Of a stretch of DNA of 64,000 nucleotides, positions 1-8,645 are shown one piece after another (the first letter of the stretch is position 1; every line of letters starts with the position of its first letter). The stretch lies in NCBI GenBank assembly GCA_963821025.1, contig CAWGCG010000005.1:124001-188000 (forward strand). The letters are read 5' to 3'. This DNA comes from WHSW01 sp963821025 (GTDB lineage Bacteria; Actinomycetota; Thermoleophilia; Solirubrobacterales; 70-9). A program made the translations under genes and the position numbers. The notes under the pieces are model-generated. The model was not told the origin of the DNA. It worked only from the letters and a program-made list of their open reading frames with translations, and did not search any database.

Positions 1-916
1 CGATCTTCGCCGTGAGCACATGGCCCCCGTCGCGATCCTCGATCAGCGAGGCATCCTCGAACGACTCCGGGCGCACCCCGGCGATCACGTCGCGGCCGCT
101 CGAGTCTCCGAGCTTGCCGCGCAGCTCCTCGGGCAGGCGGACGTCGCCGAACGGCAGCTTCACCGTGTCGCCCTCGAGCGTCGCCGCCATGAAGTTCATC
201 GCCGGCGAGCCGATGAAGCCGGCGACGAACAGGTTCGCCGGATGGTCATAGAGCTCGGCCGGAGCGCCAACCTGCTGCAACGCTCCGGCACGCATCACCG
301 CGACCCGGTCGCCGAGCGTCATCGCCTCGGTCTGATCGTGGGTGACGTAGACCGTGGTCGTGTTCAGGTTCTTCTGCAGGCGCGAGACCTCGGTCCGCAT
401 CTGCACGCGTAGCTTCGCGTCGAGGTTCGAGAGCGGCTCGTCCATGAGGAAGGCGCTTGGGTCACGGACGATCGCCCTGCCCATCGCCACCCGCTGGCGC
501 TGGCCGCCCGAGAGGTTGGCGGGCTTGCGGTCGAGGTGGTCCTCGAGGTCGAGGATCCTCGCCGCCTCCTCGACCTTCTCGGTCACCTCCGCCTGCGGCA
601 TCTTGGCGAGCTTGAGCGGGAAGGCCATGTTCTCGCGCACGGTCATGTGCGGGTAAAGCGCGTAGTTCTGGAACACCATCGCGATGTTGCGGTCCTTGGG
701 CGCATAGGTGTTGACCACGTCGCCGCCGATCTTCAGCTCGCCCTCGGAGATGTCCTCGAGCCCGGCGATCATCCGCAGCGCCGTCGATTTGCCGCAGCCC
801 GAGGGGCCGACGAGGATCACGAACTCGCCGTCCTCGACCGTCAGGTTCATGTCCTTGACGGCCTCGTAGCCGTCGTCAAAGCGCTTCGAGACGCCGTCGA
901 GAACGATCTCAGCCAT
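1..916 (-). CDS. ABC sugar transporter ATP-binding subunit (MalK/UgpC/MsmX type), 3' end cut by window edge
   Basis: This is the cytoplasmic ATPase that powers the two permeases just upstream. About 305 codons are visible. Walker A (GPSGCGKST) is at about residues 37-45, the signature LSGGQRQR at about 135, Walker B (AFLMDE) at about 155-160, the D-loop SNLD follows, and the switch His is in VYVTHDQTEA. The regulatory domain after residue about 235 (GSPAMNF, GVRPESF) is the extra C-terminal domain of the MalK/UgpC branch rather than of short importer ATPases. The start is the ATG at 916, 27 nt after the stop of the preceding permease in the same direction. In Gram-positives such ATPases often serve several sugar importers. 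The end of the gene lies outside the window. Confidence 0.95.
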   Translation of the reverse strand, partial: MAEIVLDGVSKRFDDGYEAVKDMNLTVEDGEFVILVGPSGCGKSTALRMIAGLEDISEGELKIGGDVVNTYAPKDRNIAMVFQNYALYPHMTVRENMAFPLKLAKMPQAEVTEKVEEAARILDLEDHLDRKPANLSGGQRQRVAMGRAIVRDPSAFLMDEPLSNLDAKLRVQMRTEVSRLQKNLNTTTVYVTHDQTEAMTLGDRVAVMRAGALQQVGAPAELYDHPANLFVAGFIGSPAMNFMAATLEGDTVKLPFGDVRLPEELRGKLGDSSGRDVIAGVRPESFEDASLIEDRDGGHVLTAKI

Positions 917-943
917 TGGTCAGTAACTCCTTGGTTTCGATTG

Positions 944-1783
944 TCAGCCCTTGACGGCCCCGGCGGTGAGGCCGGCGACGATCCGGCGCTGGAAGAAGAG
1001 GACGAAGATGATGATCGGGATCGTCACCACCATCGCAGCCGCGGCGATGTTCCCGGTCGGCGAGGTGAACTGCGATTCGCCTGTGAAGAAGGCAAGCGCC
1101 GCCGGGACCGTCCGCGAGGCGTCGCTGGAGGTGAGCGAGATCGCGAAGACGAAGTCGTTCCAGCAGAAGATGAAGACGAGGATCGCGGCGGTGAACATCC
1201 CCGGCGCGGCCAGCGGCACGATCACCTTGCGGAACGCCTGGAACGGGGTAGCACCGTCTACCTGGGCCGCCTGTTCGAGGTCCCAAGGGATCTCTCTGAA
1301 GAAGGCGACCAGGGTGTAGATCGCGAGCGGGAGCGAGAAGGTCAGATAGGGGATGATCAGGCCCAGGTAGGTGTCGTACAGCCCGAGGTTGCGCCACATG
1401 TCGAACAGCGGGCCGACGGTCGAGATCGCCGGGAACATCGCGATCGCCAGCGCCCCGCCGAGGATCACCAGCTTGCCCGGGAACTCGAGCCGCGCGATCG
1501 CATAGGCGGTGAACGAGGCGAGCACGATCGCGATCGTGGTCGAGATCAGCGCGATCACCACGGAGTTGATCAGCGGCCGCAGCAATGGGCTGTCGAGCCC
1601 GCCCTCGAACACGCCGGTGTAGTTGTCGAAGGTCCACTCGGCGGGGATCAGCCGGCCGTCGGCGATCGTTGCGGGGTCCTTGAGCGAGAGCGAGAGGATC
1701 CACAGCACCGGGAAGATCGAGACGATGATGATCACGAACATCCCGACGCTCCAGAATGTGTACTCGCGGCTGCCGCGCTTCAT
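944..1783 (-). CDS. ABC sugar transporter permease (MalG-like)
   Basis: This is a 279-aa inner-membrane permease of the binding-protein-dependent sugar class. It opens MKRGSREY with a first membrane helix (FWSVGMFVIIIVSIFPVLWI) and has about six helices in all. The EAA loop that docks on the ATPase is visible as EQAAQVDGATPFQAFRKV followed by IVPLAAPG. The start is fixed by the ATG at 1781-1783, which overlaps the TGA of the upstream permease by one base, so the two are probably translationally coupled. A longer in-frame extension upstream exists but reads antisense through the other permease and is not credible. With its partner it should form the transmembrane channel of an alpha-glucoside or oligosaccharide importer. 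Confidence 0.95.
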   Translation of the reverse strand: MKRGSREYTFWSVGMFVIIIVSIFPVLWILSLSLKDPATIADGRLIPAEWTFDNYTGVFEGGLDSPLLRPLINSVVIALISTTIAIVLASFTAYAIARLEFPGKLVILGGALAIAMFPAISTVGPLFDMWRNLGLYDTYLGLIIPYLTFSLPLAIYTLVAFFREIPWDLEQAAQVDGATPFQAFRKVIVPLAAPGMFTAAILVFIFCWNDFVFAISLTSSDASRTVPAALAFFTGESQFTSPTGNIAAAAMVVTIPIIIFVLFFQRRIVAGLTAGAVKG

Positions 1784-2712
1784 CAGTTCGCCCCCCTCTC
1801 CCGGCCGGGGATCGCGGTGCCGAAGCCGCGCACGAAGACGAACGCGATCAGCAGCACGAGCAGGAAGATGAGCACGGAGACGGCTGAGCCGAGGCCGAGG
1901 TTGACCCGGGATATGAGCTGGTTGTAGCCGACGATCGAGACCGACTCGGTGTCCTGGCCTCCCCCGGTCATGATGAAGATCGAGTCGAACACCCGGAAGG
2001 CGTCGAGCGTCCGGAACAGCAGCGCGACCAGGATCGCCGGCTTCATCAGCGGCAGGGTGATCCGCCAGAAGCGCTGCCAGGCGGTGGCGCCGTCGACCCG
2101 CGCCGCCTCGTAGAGGCCCTCGTCGATCGTCGTCAGCCCGGCGAGCAGCAGCAGGGCGATGAAGGGGGTCGTCTTCCAGACCTCGGCGGCGATGATCACG
2201 CTGAGCGCATTCCAGCGATCGCCGAACCACGCCTTGTCGTCGGGGACGAACGGGAGATGGTTGACGAAGCCGCTGGCCGGGTCGAAGGCGAAGAACCAGG
2301 CGAACGCGGCGACCACGGTGACGATCCCGTAGGGGATCAGGACCGAGGTGCGAACCACCCCGCGCCCGAAGATCGCCCGGTACATGACCAGGGCGAGGAT
2401 CATCCCCAGCACCAGCTCGATTGCGACCGAGACGATGGTGATGAACGCGGTGTTGAACACGCTCTGCCACCAAAGCGGCGCGCCGAGCACGGTCTTGTAG
2501 TTGTCGATGCCGACGAAGCCGCCCTCGTCGGGGAAGCGCAGGTCGACCTCCTGCAGCGAGAGGACGACCGCGTAGATGATCGGATACGCGGTGACCAGCA
2601 GCATCGCGATCACCGCCGGCGCGCAGAGCCGCCAGGCGAGGTTTCGCTCGGACTTGGTCCGGTCGGAGACCTTCGGCTTGTCCTCGTCGGGTGTGGTGGT
2701 GGCGCCGGTCAC
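1783..2712 (-). CDS. ABC sugar transporter permease (MalF/UgpA-like)
   Basis: This 309-aa permease has a hydrophilic N-terminus (about 25 residues, TTTPDEDKPKVSDRTKSE) and then six predicted helices, starting with LCAPAVIAMLLVTAYPIIYA. The EAA motif is EAARVDGATAWQRFWRI followed by TLPLMKPAI. It lacks the large periplasmic P2 loop of enterobacterial MalF and so matches the shorter UgpA/LacF/AglF type. It lies 55 nt downstream of the binding-protein gene and overlaps the second permease by one base, in the usual order binding protein, F, G, K. The exact substrate cannot be read from the sequence. The adjacent GH13 gene makes an alpha-glucoside the best guess. Confidence 0.95.
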   Translation of the reverse strand: MTGATTTPDEDKPKVSDRTKSERNLAWRLCAPAVIAMLLVTAYPIIYAVVLSLQEVDLRFPDEGGFVGIDNYKTVLGAPLWWQSVFNTAFITIVSVAIELVLGMILALVMYRAIFGRGVVRTSVLIPYGIVTVVAAFAWFFAFDPASGFVNHLPFVPDDKAWFGDRWNALSVIIAAEVWKTTPFIALLLLAGLTTIDEGLYEAARVDGATAWQRFWRITLPLMKPAILVALLFRTLDAFRVFDSIFIMTGGGQDTESVSIVGYNQLISRVNLGLGSAVSVLIFLLVLLIAFVFVRGFGTAIPGRERGAN

Positions 2713-2767
2713 AGGCTCTCCCTCGCGCTTCGCGCCGAACTACGTCTCCTTGCTTGACGCTCCGCGC

Positions 2768-4042
2768 TCACAGCAGGCCCTCACGGTTGATCGCCTGCTC
2801 GAGGTTCTCCTTCAGCTGGTCGTAGGTCGCGCCCGGATCGTCTGGGTCGATGCCGGTGGTCGGGTGGATCGCGTCGAGGATCCCGAGCGCGAGATCCTGG
2901 TAGGCGGGCGAGACCGAGGGGCGCGGGGCCGCGTCGGCGATCGACTTGCGGATGATCTGGGCGAAGCCGGGATAGATCTCCTCGATCTCCTTCTCGCCGT
3001 AGAGGTCCTCGCGCACCGGGGGCAGCCCGCCCGCGGTCGCGGTCGCGAGCTGATTCTCGGGCTTGATCAGGCACTTGATCGCGTCGAACGCCACGTCCTG
3101 ATTCTCGGAGAAGGCCGAGACGCCGAGGTTGATCCCACCCAGCGGCGGCGCGCTCGGGGTCCCGGGATCGACCGCAGGGTACTTGGCCGCCTTCATCACC
3201 TTGAAGATGTCCGGCGCGTTCTCCTTCGCGCTCGGATAGACGAACGGGTAATTGATCATGAACGCCGAGGTCCCGGCCTCGAACTGAAGTCGGTTCGGGT
3301 CCTCCTCGGCCGTGGTGATCGATGGATCGGCGGCGGTCGAAGTCGAAAGCCTGCCCATCACCTCGAGCGCGCGCTCGGTCGGCTCCTGCTCGAGCTCGAT
3401 CTGATCGGGACCTGAGAGCACGCTGGTCCCCGCCGACTCGACCATCTGGTTGAACCAGACGACGAGCCCCTCGTACTTGTTGCCCTGGACCTGGATCAGG
3501 CCCTCCTCCGGGCCGATCTTCTCGGCTTCGTCGATCATCTCGTCCCAGGTCTTCGGCGCTTTCTTGACCAGGTCGGAGCGGTACCAGAGCAGCTCGGTGT
3601 TCGACCAAAGCGGGGCGGCGTAGAGCTTGCCCTCGTACTCGGCGGTCTTGACCACGCTCGGGAAGACGTCCTTGGTGACCGCGTCGGCGACGTCCTGGGG
3701 GAACTCGGCGATCCAGCCGGCGTTGGCGAACTCGCCGGTCCAGATCACGTCCATGCCGATCAGATCGATCGACGAGTCCTCGGCGCCGAGGCGTCGGACG
3801 AGCTGCTCGCGCTGCCCGTTGGCGTCGGCGGGGAGGAACTCGAACTCGATCGAGTACTCGCCACCGGACTCCTTCGAGCACTTCTCGGCGGCCGTCTGCG
3901 GCGAGGCGCTGGGTTCGTTGAAGATGAACCAGGAGAGGGTCGTGCCGCTGCCGGACTCGTCGTCGCTGCCGCAGCCGACGAAAATCGCGGCTACACCGAC
4001 GACCAGCGCCAGCAACACCGTCCTCGCCCGGCTCGCGACCAA
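2768..4042 (-). CDS. Extracellular sugar-binding lipoprotein (family 1 solute-binding protein)
   Basis: This 424-aa protein starts MVASRARTVLLALVVGVAAI and continues FVGCGSDD. That is a lipoprotein signal peptide with lipobox VGCG, so Cys24 should be lipidated and the protein anchored outside the membrane. Family-1 features include GTTLSWFIFNEPS near the mature N-terminus, the DLIGMDVIWTGEFANAGWI segment and the YAAPLWSNTELLWYRSDLV segment typical of MalE/ThuE/LpqY-like proteins. It is the first transport gene of the operon, 74 nt after the GH13 gene, and is followed by both permeases. The ligand is inferred (alpha-glucosides such as trehalose, maltose or sucrose), not shown. Confidence 0.95.
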   Translation of the reverse strand: MVASRARTVLLALVVGVAAIFVGCGSDDESGSGTTLSWFIFNEPSASPQTAAEKCSKESGGEYSIEFEFLPADANGQREQLVRRLGAEDSSIDLIGMDVIWTGEFANAGWIAEFPQDVADAVTKDVFPSVVKTAEYEGKLYAAPLWSNTELLWYRSDLVKKAPKTWDEMIDEAEKIGPEEGLIQVQGNKYEGLVVWFNQMVESAGTSVLSGPDQIELEQEPTERALEVMGRLSTSTAADPSITTAEEDPNRLQFEAGTSAFMINYPFVYPSAKENAPDIFKVMKAAKYPAVDPGTPSAPPLGGINLGVSAFSENQDVAFDAIKCLIKPENQLATATAGGLPPVREDLYGEKEIEEIYPGFAQIIRKSIADAAPRPSVSPAYQDLALGILDAIHPTTGIDPDDPGATYDQLKENLEQAINREGLL

Positions 4043-4116
4043 ACTCTCCTCTCCCTCTCAGCTCGTCGTCCGCTCTCCCACGGACGCGTTCGCCAAGTGC
4101 CCGTCGGACAATAGCT

Positions 4117-5568
4117 TCAAACGTCGCTCGACAAAACGACGGCGCCGCCGGGCGGAATCGGTCGAGCGCGCGCAAAGTCATAGGTCGCCAGCACCGCCTC
4201 CCCGCGACCGGGCGCCGGCGCCTCTCGATCGCCGAGGTTGACGGCGATCGTGTGCTCGCCGCGAGCGAAGGCGACGACGCCCGGCGCGGCCTCGACGATC
4301 TCCACCTCGCTCTGAAGCTCGCGGCGCAACTCGATCAAGCGGCGATAGAGCCACAGCAGCGAGCCGGGGTCGGCGCGCTGGTCGGCGACGTTGCGCAGCT
4401 CCGGATCGGTGAGCGGCAGCCACGGCTCGGCACCGTCGCTGAACCCGCCCGAGGGCGAGCCCTCCCATTGCATCGGGTGGCGCTCGCGGTCGCGGCCGAA
4501 GCGGTCGCGCGGCGGGTCACCACCCGGCCCGTTCACCATCCCGATCTCATCGCCCTGATAGATGAACGCGGTCCCCGGCAGGGTCAGCAGCAGGACCGCC
4601 GCACCCGGCGCGGCGTGCTCGCCCAGGCGGGTACCGAGGCGGGGGAAGTCGTGGTTGGAGAGCACCCAGGCGATCCCATCGATCGCGCTCGCGGCCTCGA
4701 CCACCGGCCCGACCACCTCGGCGCGCCAGGGGGCGTGCAGAAACTCGAACGCGAACGCAGCGTCGAGGTGTTCGAGATACGGAGCAAGCGAGCCGGTCGG
4801 CAGGTAGACCTCGCCCACCAGAAAGCCCTCGCCGACCGCCTCGCGCAGGGTCGCCAGCACCACCGAGCCGATCTGCGGGTGATTTCGCGAGTTGACCCCG
4901 TCGAGCTCCGCCGCCTCGCGGGTCGCCGGGAGGGCCGGCGGACCGCTTGCGGGCGGGTCGTCGCGAAGCTCGGAATCCTTGAGCGCGCGTTCGATCGCGT
5001 CGAGGCGAAAGCCGTCGACGCCGCGCTCGCGCCAGAAGCGAACCACGTTCGCGATCGCCGCACGGACCTCGGGGTTTCGCCAGTCGAGGTCGGGCTGCTC
5101 GGGATAAAAGGAGTGCAGGTACCAGCGCCCGCTCACCTCGTCTCGACTCCAAGCCGAGCCGCCGAAGGCGGCGCGCCAGTTGTTCGGCGCCCGCTCGCCG
5201 TCGGCCCACACGTACCAGTCGGGGTGGCGGCGAAACCACGGATGCTCGATCGAGGTGTGCGAGGCGACCAGGTCGAGCAGCACCTTGATCTCGCGCTCGT
5301 GACAGGCCGCGATCAACGCGTCGAGATCGGCGAGCGTGCCGTAGACGGGGTCGACGTCGGTGTAGTCGGAGACGTCGTATCCCGAGTCGGCACCGGGCGA
5401 GGGGTAGATCGGCGAGAGCCAGACGGCATCGACGCCGAGCCACTCGAGGTGGTCGAGGCGCGACGCGATCCCGGCGAGGTCGCCGACGCCGTCGCCGTCG
5501 GAGTCCTGGAAGGAGCGCGGGTAGACCTGGTAGACGACGGCGTTTCGCCACCACTGCGGATCGCTCAC
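4117..5568 (-). CDS. GH13 alpha-glucosidase / oligo-1,6-glucosidase-like
   Basis: This is a 483-aa intracellular glycoside hydrolase without a signal peptide, expected to split imported alpha-glucosides. The (beta/alpha)8 domain opens WWRNAVVYQVYPRSFQDS. The nucleophile Asp190 is in DGFRLDAIE, the acid/base Glu in LVGEVYL, and the transition-state Asp in LSNHDFPR. Region I reads DLVASHTS, so the usual Asn before the His is Ser here. The YQGDEIGM segment near the end of the catalytic domain is present. The start chosen is GTG at 5568, which gives the canonical N-terminus SDPQWWRN; further upstream the frame runs into the divergent MBL gene. It heads the transport operon. Confidence 0.93.
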   Translation of the reverse strand: MSDPQWWRNAVVYQVYPRSFQDSDGDGVGDLAGIASRLDHLEWLGVDAVWLSPIYPSPGADSGYDVSDYTDVDPVYGTLADLDALIAACHEREIKVLLDLVASHTSIEHPWFRRHPDWYVWADGERAPNNWRAAFGGSAWSRDEVSGRWYLHSFYPEQPDLDWRNPEVRAAIANVVRFWRERGVDGFRLDAIERALKDSELRDDPPASGPPALPATREAAELDGVNSRNHPQIGSVVLATLREAVGEGFLVGEVYLPTGSLAPYLEHLDAAFAFEFLHAPWRAEVVGPVVEAASAIDGIAWVLSNHDFPRLGTRLGEHAAPGAAVLLLTLPGTAFIYQGDEIGMVNGPGGDPPRDRFGRDRERHPMQWEGSPSGGFSDGAEPWLPLTDPELRNVADQRADPGSLLWLYRRLIELRRELQSEVEIVEAAPGVVAFARGEHTIAVNLGDREAPAPGRGEAVLATYDFARARPIPPGGAVVLSSDV

Positions 5569-5617
5569 CGGACCATTCTGCCCGAGCCCAGATGCGCCCG
5601 GATGAAACGATCTGGCG

Positions 5618-6622
5618 ATGGAGCGCTCGAGCCGCAGCGAGCTCGCCCGAGCCGACCGGATCCTGCCGGGCGTCTGGCGGATCCGCCTGCCGCTGCCCTG
5701 GCCCGGGGTCCCGCACGTGAACGCGTTCGCGCTCGCCGCCGACGGCGGCATCGTCTTGTTCGACACCGGGATCGCCGGCAACGACGGCCGGCGACAGCTC
5801 GAGCTCGGGCTCGCCCAGGCCGGCTTCGAGCTCGCCGACGTGCGCTTGGTGGTCTGCACCCACGCCCACACCGACCACTACGGCCTCGCCGGCACGATCG
5901 TCGACGAGACCGGCTGTGAGCTTTGGATGCACCCCGCCTGGGAGCACATCCGCGGACTCGCCGACGACCCCGACGCGGCGCTCGAGCGCCGGCTCGAGAT
6001 CGCCCGCCAAAGCGGGATTCCGGCGACCGTGCTGGAGCGCTACCGCGAGTCGCGCCGCGGTCGCGACAGCGGGATCAGCCGCGTCATCGGCCCCGACCGC
6101 GAGCTGGTGGCCGGGGTCGAGGTCGAGACCGAGCTCGGCGCCTGGGAGGTCCACGAGACGCCTGGCCACGCTCCATCGCACGTCGTCCTGCACCAGCCCG
6201 AGCGCCGCCTGATGATCACCGGCGACCATCTGCTCGGCCGCGTCTCGCTGTTCTTCGACCACGGTCACACCCCGGACCCGGTCGCTGAGTTCCTGGCCGG
6301 CCTCGACCGAGTCGAGGGACTCGAGACCGAGCTCTGCCTCGCCGGTCACGGACGCCCGTTTCGCGGCCTCGCCGCCAAGGTCGCCGCCAACCGTGCCGAG
6401 GTCGGCGACCACCTCGCGCGGGTCGGCGATGCGCTCGCCGACGGTGAGCCGCACACCGCCTTCGAGGTCGCCGCCGCGGTGATCGGGCCGGAGAACCTCA
6501 ATCCGGCGAGCGTCGCCCTCGGGCTCCAGCTCTCGCTCTCCTATCTCGACCACCTGGTGCTCGCGGGTGGCGCGATCGAGCTCGACCCCGACGGGGACGC
6601 GCGCCGCTGGCGCGCCGGGTAG
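5618..6622 (+). CDS. MBL-fold metallo-hydrolase
   Basis: This 334-aa protein has the metallo-beta-lactamase fold. The metal motif HxHxDH appears as CTHAHTDHYGLAG. Further ligands are His in HETPGHAPSH and Asp in MITGDHLLG, and a late His is in CLAGHGRPF. A C-terminal helical region follows the core, as in the glyoxalase II-like group with a winged-helix tail. The start is the ATG at 5618, 49 bases from the divergent GH13 start, so this gap should hold both promoters. The nicotinate phosphoribosyltransferase gene starts nine bases after its stop, suggesting co-transcription. The substrate is unknown; thioester or lactone hydrolysis is typical of the family. Confidence 0.88.
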   Translation: MERSSRSELARADRILPGVWRIRLPLPWPGVPHVNAFALAADGGIVLFDTGIAGNDGRRQLELGLAQAGFELADVRLVVCTHAHTDHYGLAGTIVDETGCELWMHPAWEHIRGLADDPDAALERRLEIARQSGIPATVLERYRESRRGRDSGISRVIGPDRELVAGVEVETELGAWEVHETPGHAPSHVVLHQPERRLMITGDHLLGRVSLFFDHGHTPDPVAEFLAGLDRVEGLETELCLAGHGRPFRGLAAKVAANRAEVGDHLARVGDALADGEPHTAFEVAAAVIGPENLNPASVALGLQLSLSYLDHLVLAGGAIELDPDGDARRWRAG

Positions 6623-6631
6623 CTGGAGGCC

Positions 6632-7716
6632 ATGCCCGACCGCGCCCGCCTCGAACCCGCCGTCTTCAACCTCCCGGTCGGGCGAATCCGCTCGGGCTAT
6701 TACTCCGATCAGTACTTCAACCTCGCCAAGCAGCTGCTCGAGCACGAGCAGCGCCACCCGCGGGTCCTGATGCAGGTCTTTCAGCGCCACGACTCAGTCC
6801 TCGGTGGGATCGACGAAGCGATCGCGGTGCTCAAGCTCGGCGCCGGGCGCCCCGGCCCCGGCGGCTCCTGGGAGCTGGGCTGGGAGCGGCTCGAGGTCAA
6901 CGCACTACACGAGGGCGATTCGATCGCCGCGCACGAGACGGTGCTGACGATCGAGGGCGACTACTCGCTCTTCGCCCACCTCGAGACGGTCTATCTCGGC
7001 TGTCTGGCGCGACGCTCGCTGGTGATGCGAAACGTGCGCACCGTGGTCGAGGCCGCCGCCGGCAAGCCGATCCTCTTCTTCCCCGCCCGCCACGACCACT
7101 GGCTGGTGCAGACCGGCGACGGCTGGGCGGCCCACGTCGCCGGGGCGATCGGCGTCTCCACCGACGCCCAGGCGTCGTGGTGGGGCGGGCGTGGGGTCGG
7201 CACCGTCCCCCATGCCCTGATCGCCGCCTACGGCGGGGACACGGTCGCGGCGGCGCGCGCCTTCGCCGCCCGCTACGCGGCCGAGATGAACGTGACCGTG
7301 CTGGTCGACTTCGACAACCGCTCGGCGGCGACCGCGATCGAGGTCGCCGACGCCCTCGGTGAGGGCCTCTGGGGCGTCCGGCTCGACACCTCGGACTCGC
7401 TCGTCGACGAGGGACTCGCCGACCTCGGCGAGGCGGCGCCTACCGGGGTCAGCGTCGAGCTCGCCCGCCGGGTCCGCGCGGCGCTCGACGACGCCGGCCA
7501 CCAGCGGGTGCGGATCGTCGTCTCGGGCGGCTTCACCGCCGACAAGATCATCGGGTTCGAGCGCGCCGAGGCGCCCGTCGACGCCTACGGGGTCGGGTCC
7601 TCGCTGCTGCGCGGCGAAAATGACTTCACCGCCGACGTGGTCACGGTCGAGGGCCGCGCGGTGGCCAAGGTCGGGCGGCGGCACGCCCTAACCCGCGCCT
7701 GGTCGCGGTCGACTGA
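6632..7716 (+). CDS. Nicotinate phosphoribosyltransferase (quinolinate PRTase fold), 3' end frameshifted
   Basis: This enzyme makes nicotinate mononucleotide in NAD salvage. Recognisable segments are RSGYYSDQYFNLAKQLLE at the start, FPARHDHWLVQ, VLVDFDNRSAAT, GVRLDTSDSL, IVVSGGFTADKI and PVDAYGVGSSLL, in the order of the short actinobacterial form. The frame stays correct to KVGRRH at about 7684. After that the family C-terminus (PNPRL type) lies in another frame: NPRLVAVD, then TGA at 7714-7716. One base appears to be missing between about 7682 and 7689. Unless corrected, the frame runs on antisense through the kinase gene to 8572. The restored stop lies in a terminator hairpin, which supports 7716 as the true end. 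It is either a sequencing slip or a real 3' mutation altering only the last residues. Confidence 0.85.
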
Positions 7717-7739
7717 GCGACAGCGGAACGCTCAGTCGA
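7709..7739. terminator. Bidirectional hairpin terminator covering two convergent stop codons
   Basis: TCGACTGAGCG (7709-7719) and CGCTCAGTCGA (7729-7739) form a perfect 11-bp stem around a 9-nt loop. The plus-strand stop TGA (7714-7716) of the phosphoribosyltransferase and the minus-strand stop (7734-7732) of the PfkB kinase lie in opposite arms. There is no long T tract on either side, as is common in high-GC actinobacteria. Confidence 0.75.
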
Positions 7740-8629
7740 GCGCCGACCAGCGCCGACAGGCCTCGGCGGCGGCATCGAGGGCCGGCCCGAGCGCCTCACC
7801 GGCGCGGCTTGAGTCCCAGTCGCGCAGTGCCAGCCCGGCGACCAGGGTGCCCATGAACGCGTCCCCGGCGCCGAGCGTGGTCACCACCTCGACCTCCGGC
7901 GCCGGCGCCTCGGCCGCACAGGCGCCGCGAATCACCGCGCCCTCGGCCCCGAGCGTGACCACCGCCAGCTCGGCGCCCATCGCCGCCAGCGCGACCGCGG
8001 CCTCGCGCGGGTCGTCGACCGATGCGATCGCGGTCGCCTCGTCGCGGTTGGCTCGAACCAGGAACGAGCCCTCGATCAACTCGCGCGAAAAGCGCGCGGC
8101 CGGCTCCGACCTCCCCGCCCCAGCGATTGGGGCGGATGTTGGGGTCAAAACAGACGTGGACGCCGCGCTCGAGCGCCAGCTCGCGGGCGCGCAGGGTGAC
8201 CTCGCGTTCACCCGCGGTCGCCAGGGTCGTCGAGCTGTAGACGAGCGCGTCGGCTGCGGCGACAGCGGCCTCGATTCGCGGGGCGACCGACTCGACCGCG
8301 ACCGCGACCGCGTCGCCGTAGATCTGAAAGCTCGGTTCGCCGCCGGAGTCGAAGCTGGCGAAGGCGATCGGGGTCTGTTCGTTCTCGATCGAGCCGAAGA
8401 AGCGCAGATCGACCCCCTCGCGCTCGAGCCGCGCCGCCAGCCACTCGCCCCACTCGTCGTCGCCGGCGGCACCGGCAAGCCCGGCCTCGGCCCCGGCCCT
8501 GGTCGCCGCCACCGCGACGTTGGCGAGCGCGCCGCCGAAGTGCGGCGTGAACGCATCGGCCTCGGCGAGTGAGGCGACCGGGCGCTCGCAGATCAGGTCG
8601 ACCAGCGCCTCGCCGAGGCAGAGGATCAT
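7732..8629 (-). pseudogene. PfkB-family carbohydrate kinase, interrupted by a single-base frameshift
   Basis: The two halves of one ribokinase/fructokinase-like protein (about 298 aa if repaired) lie in different frames. The N-terminal half starts at ATG 8629 (MILCLGEALVDLICERP) and includes the sugar-binding FGGALANVAVA and FDPNIRPNRW segments. The C-terminal half carries ELIEGSFLVRANRDEA, VVTLGAEGAVI and the catalytic-base motif TLGAGDAFMG, and ends at 7732. The frames meet near 8111-8125, at a C-rich run (ctccccgcccc on the plus strand). Removing one base there gives continuous protein through WGG, RSEPAARFSREL. A homopolymer error is as likely as true decay, because both halves look well conserved. 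It follows the SHOCT gene by 16 nt in the same direction. Confidence 0.85.
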
Positions 8630-8645
8630 CCGTCGGCCACTACCT

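Noticed and set aside
4547..6790. Minus-strand open frame of 747 codons
   Set aside because: It is antisense to the MBL and phosphoribosyltransferase genes and out of frame with the GH13 gene; composition is typical of shadow frames.
6632..8572. Apparent 646-aa protein formed by the phosphoribosyltransferase frame
   Set aside because: The part after about 7690 is antisense to the kinase and low-complexity; the family C-terminus is found in a neighbouring frame ending at 7716.
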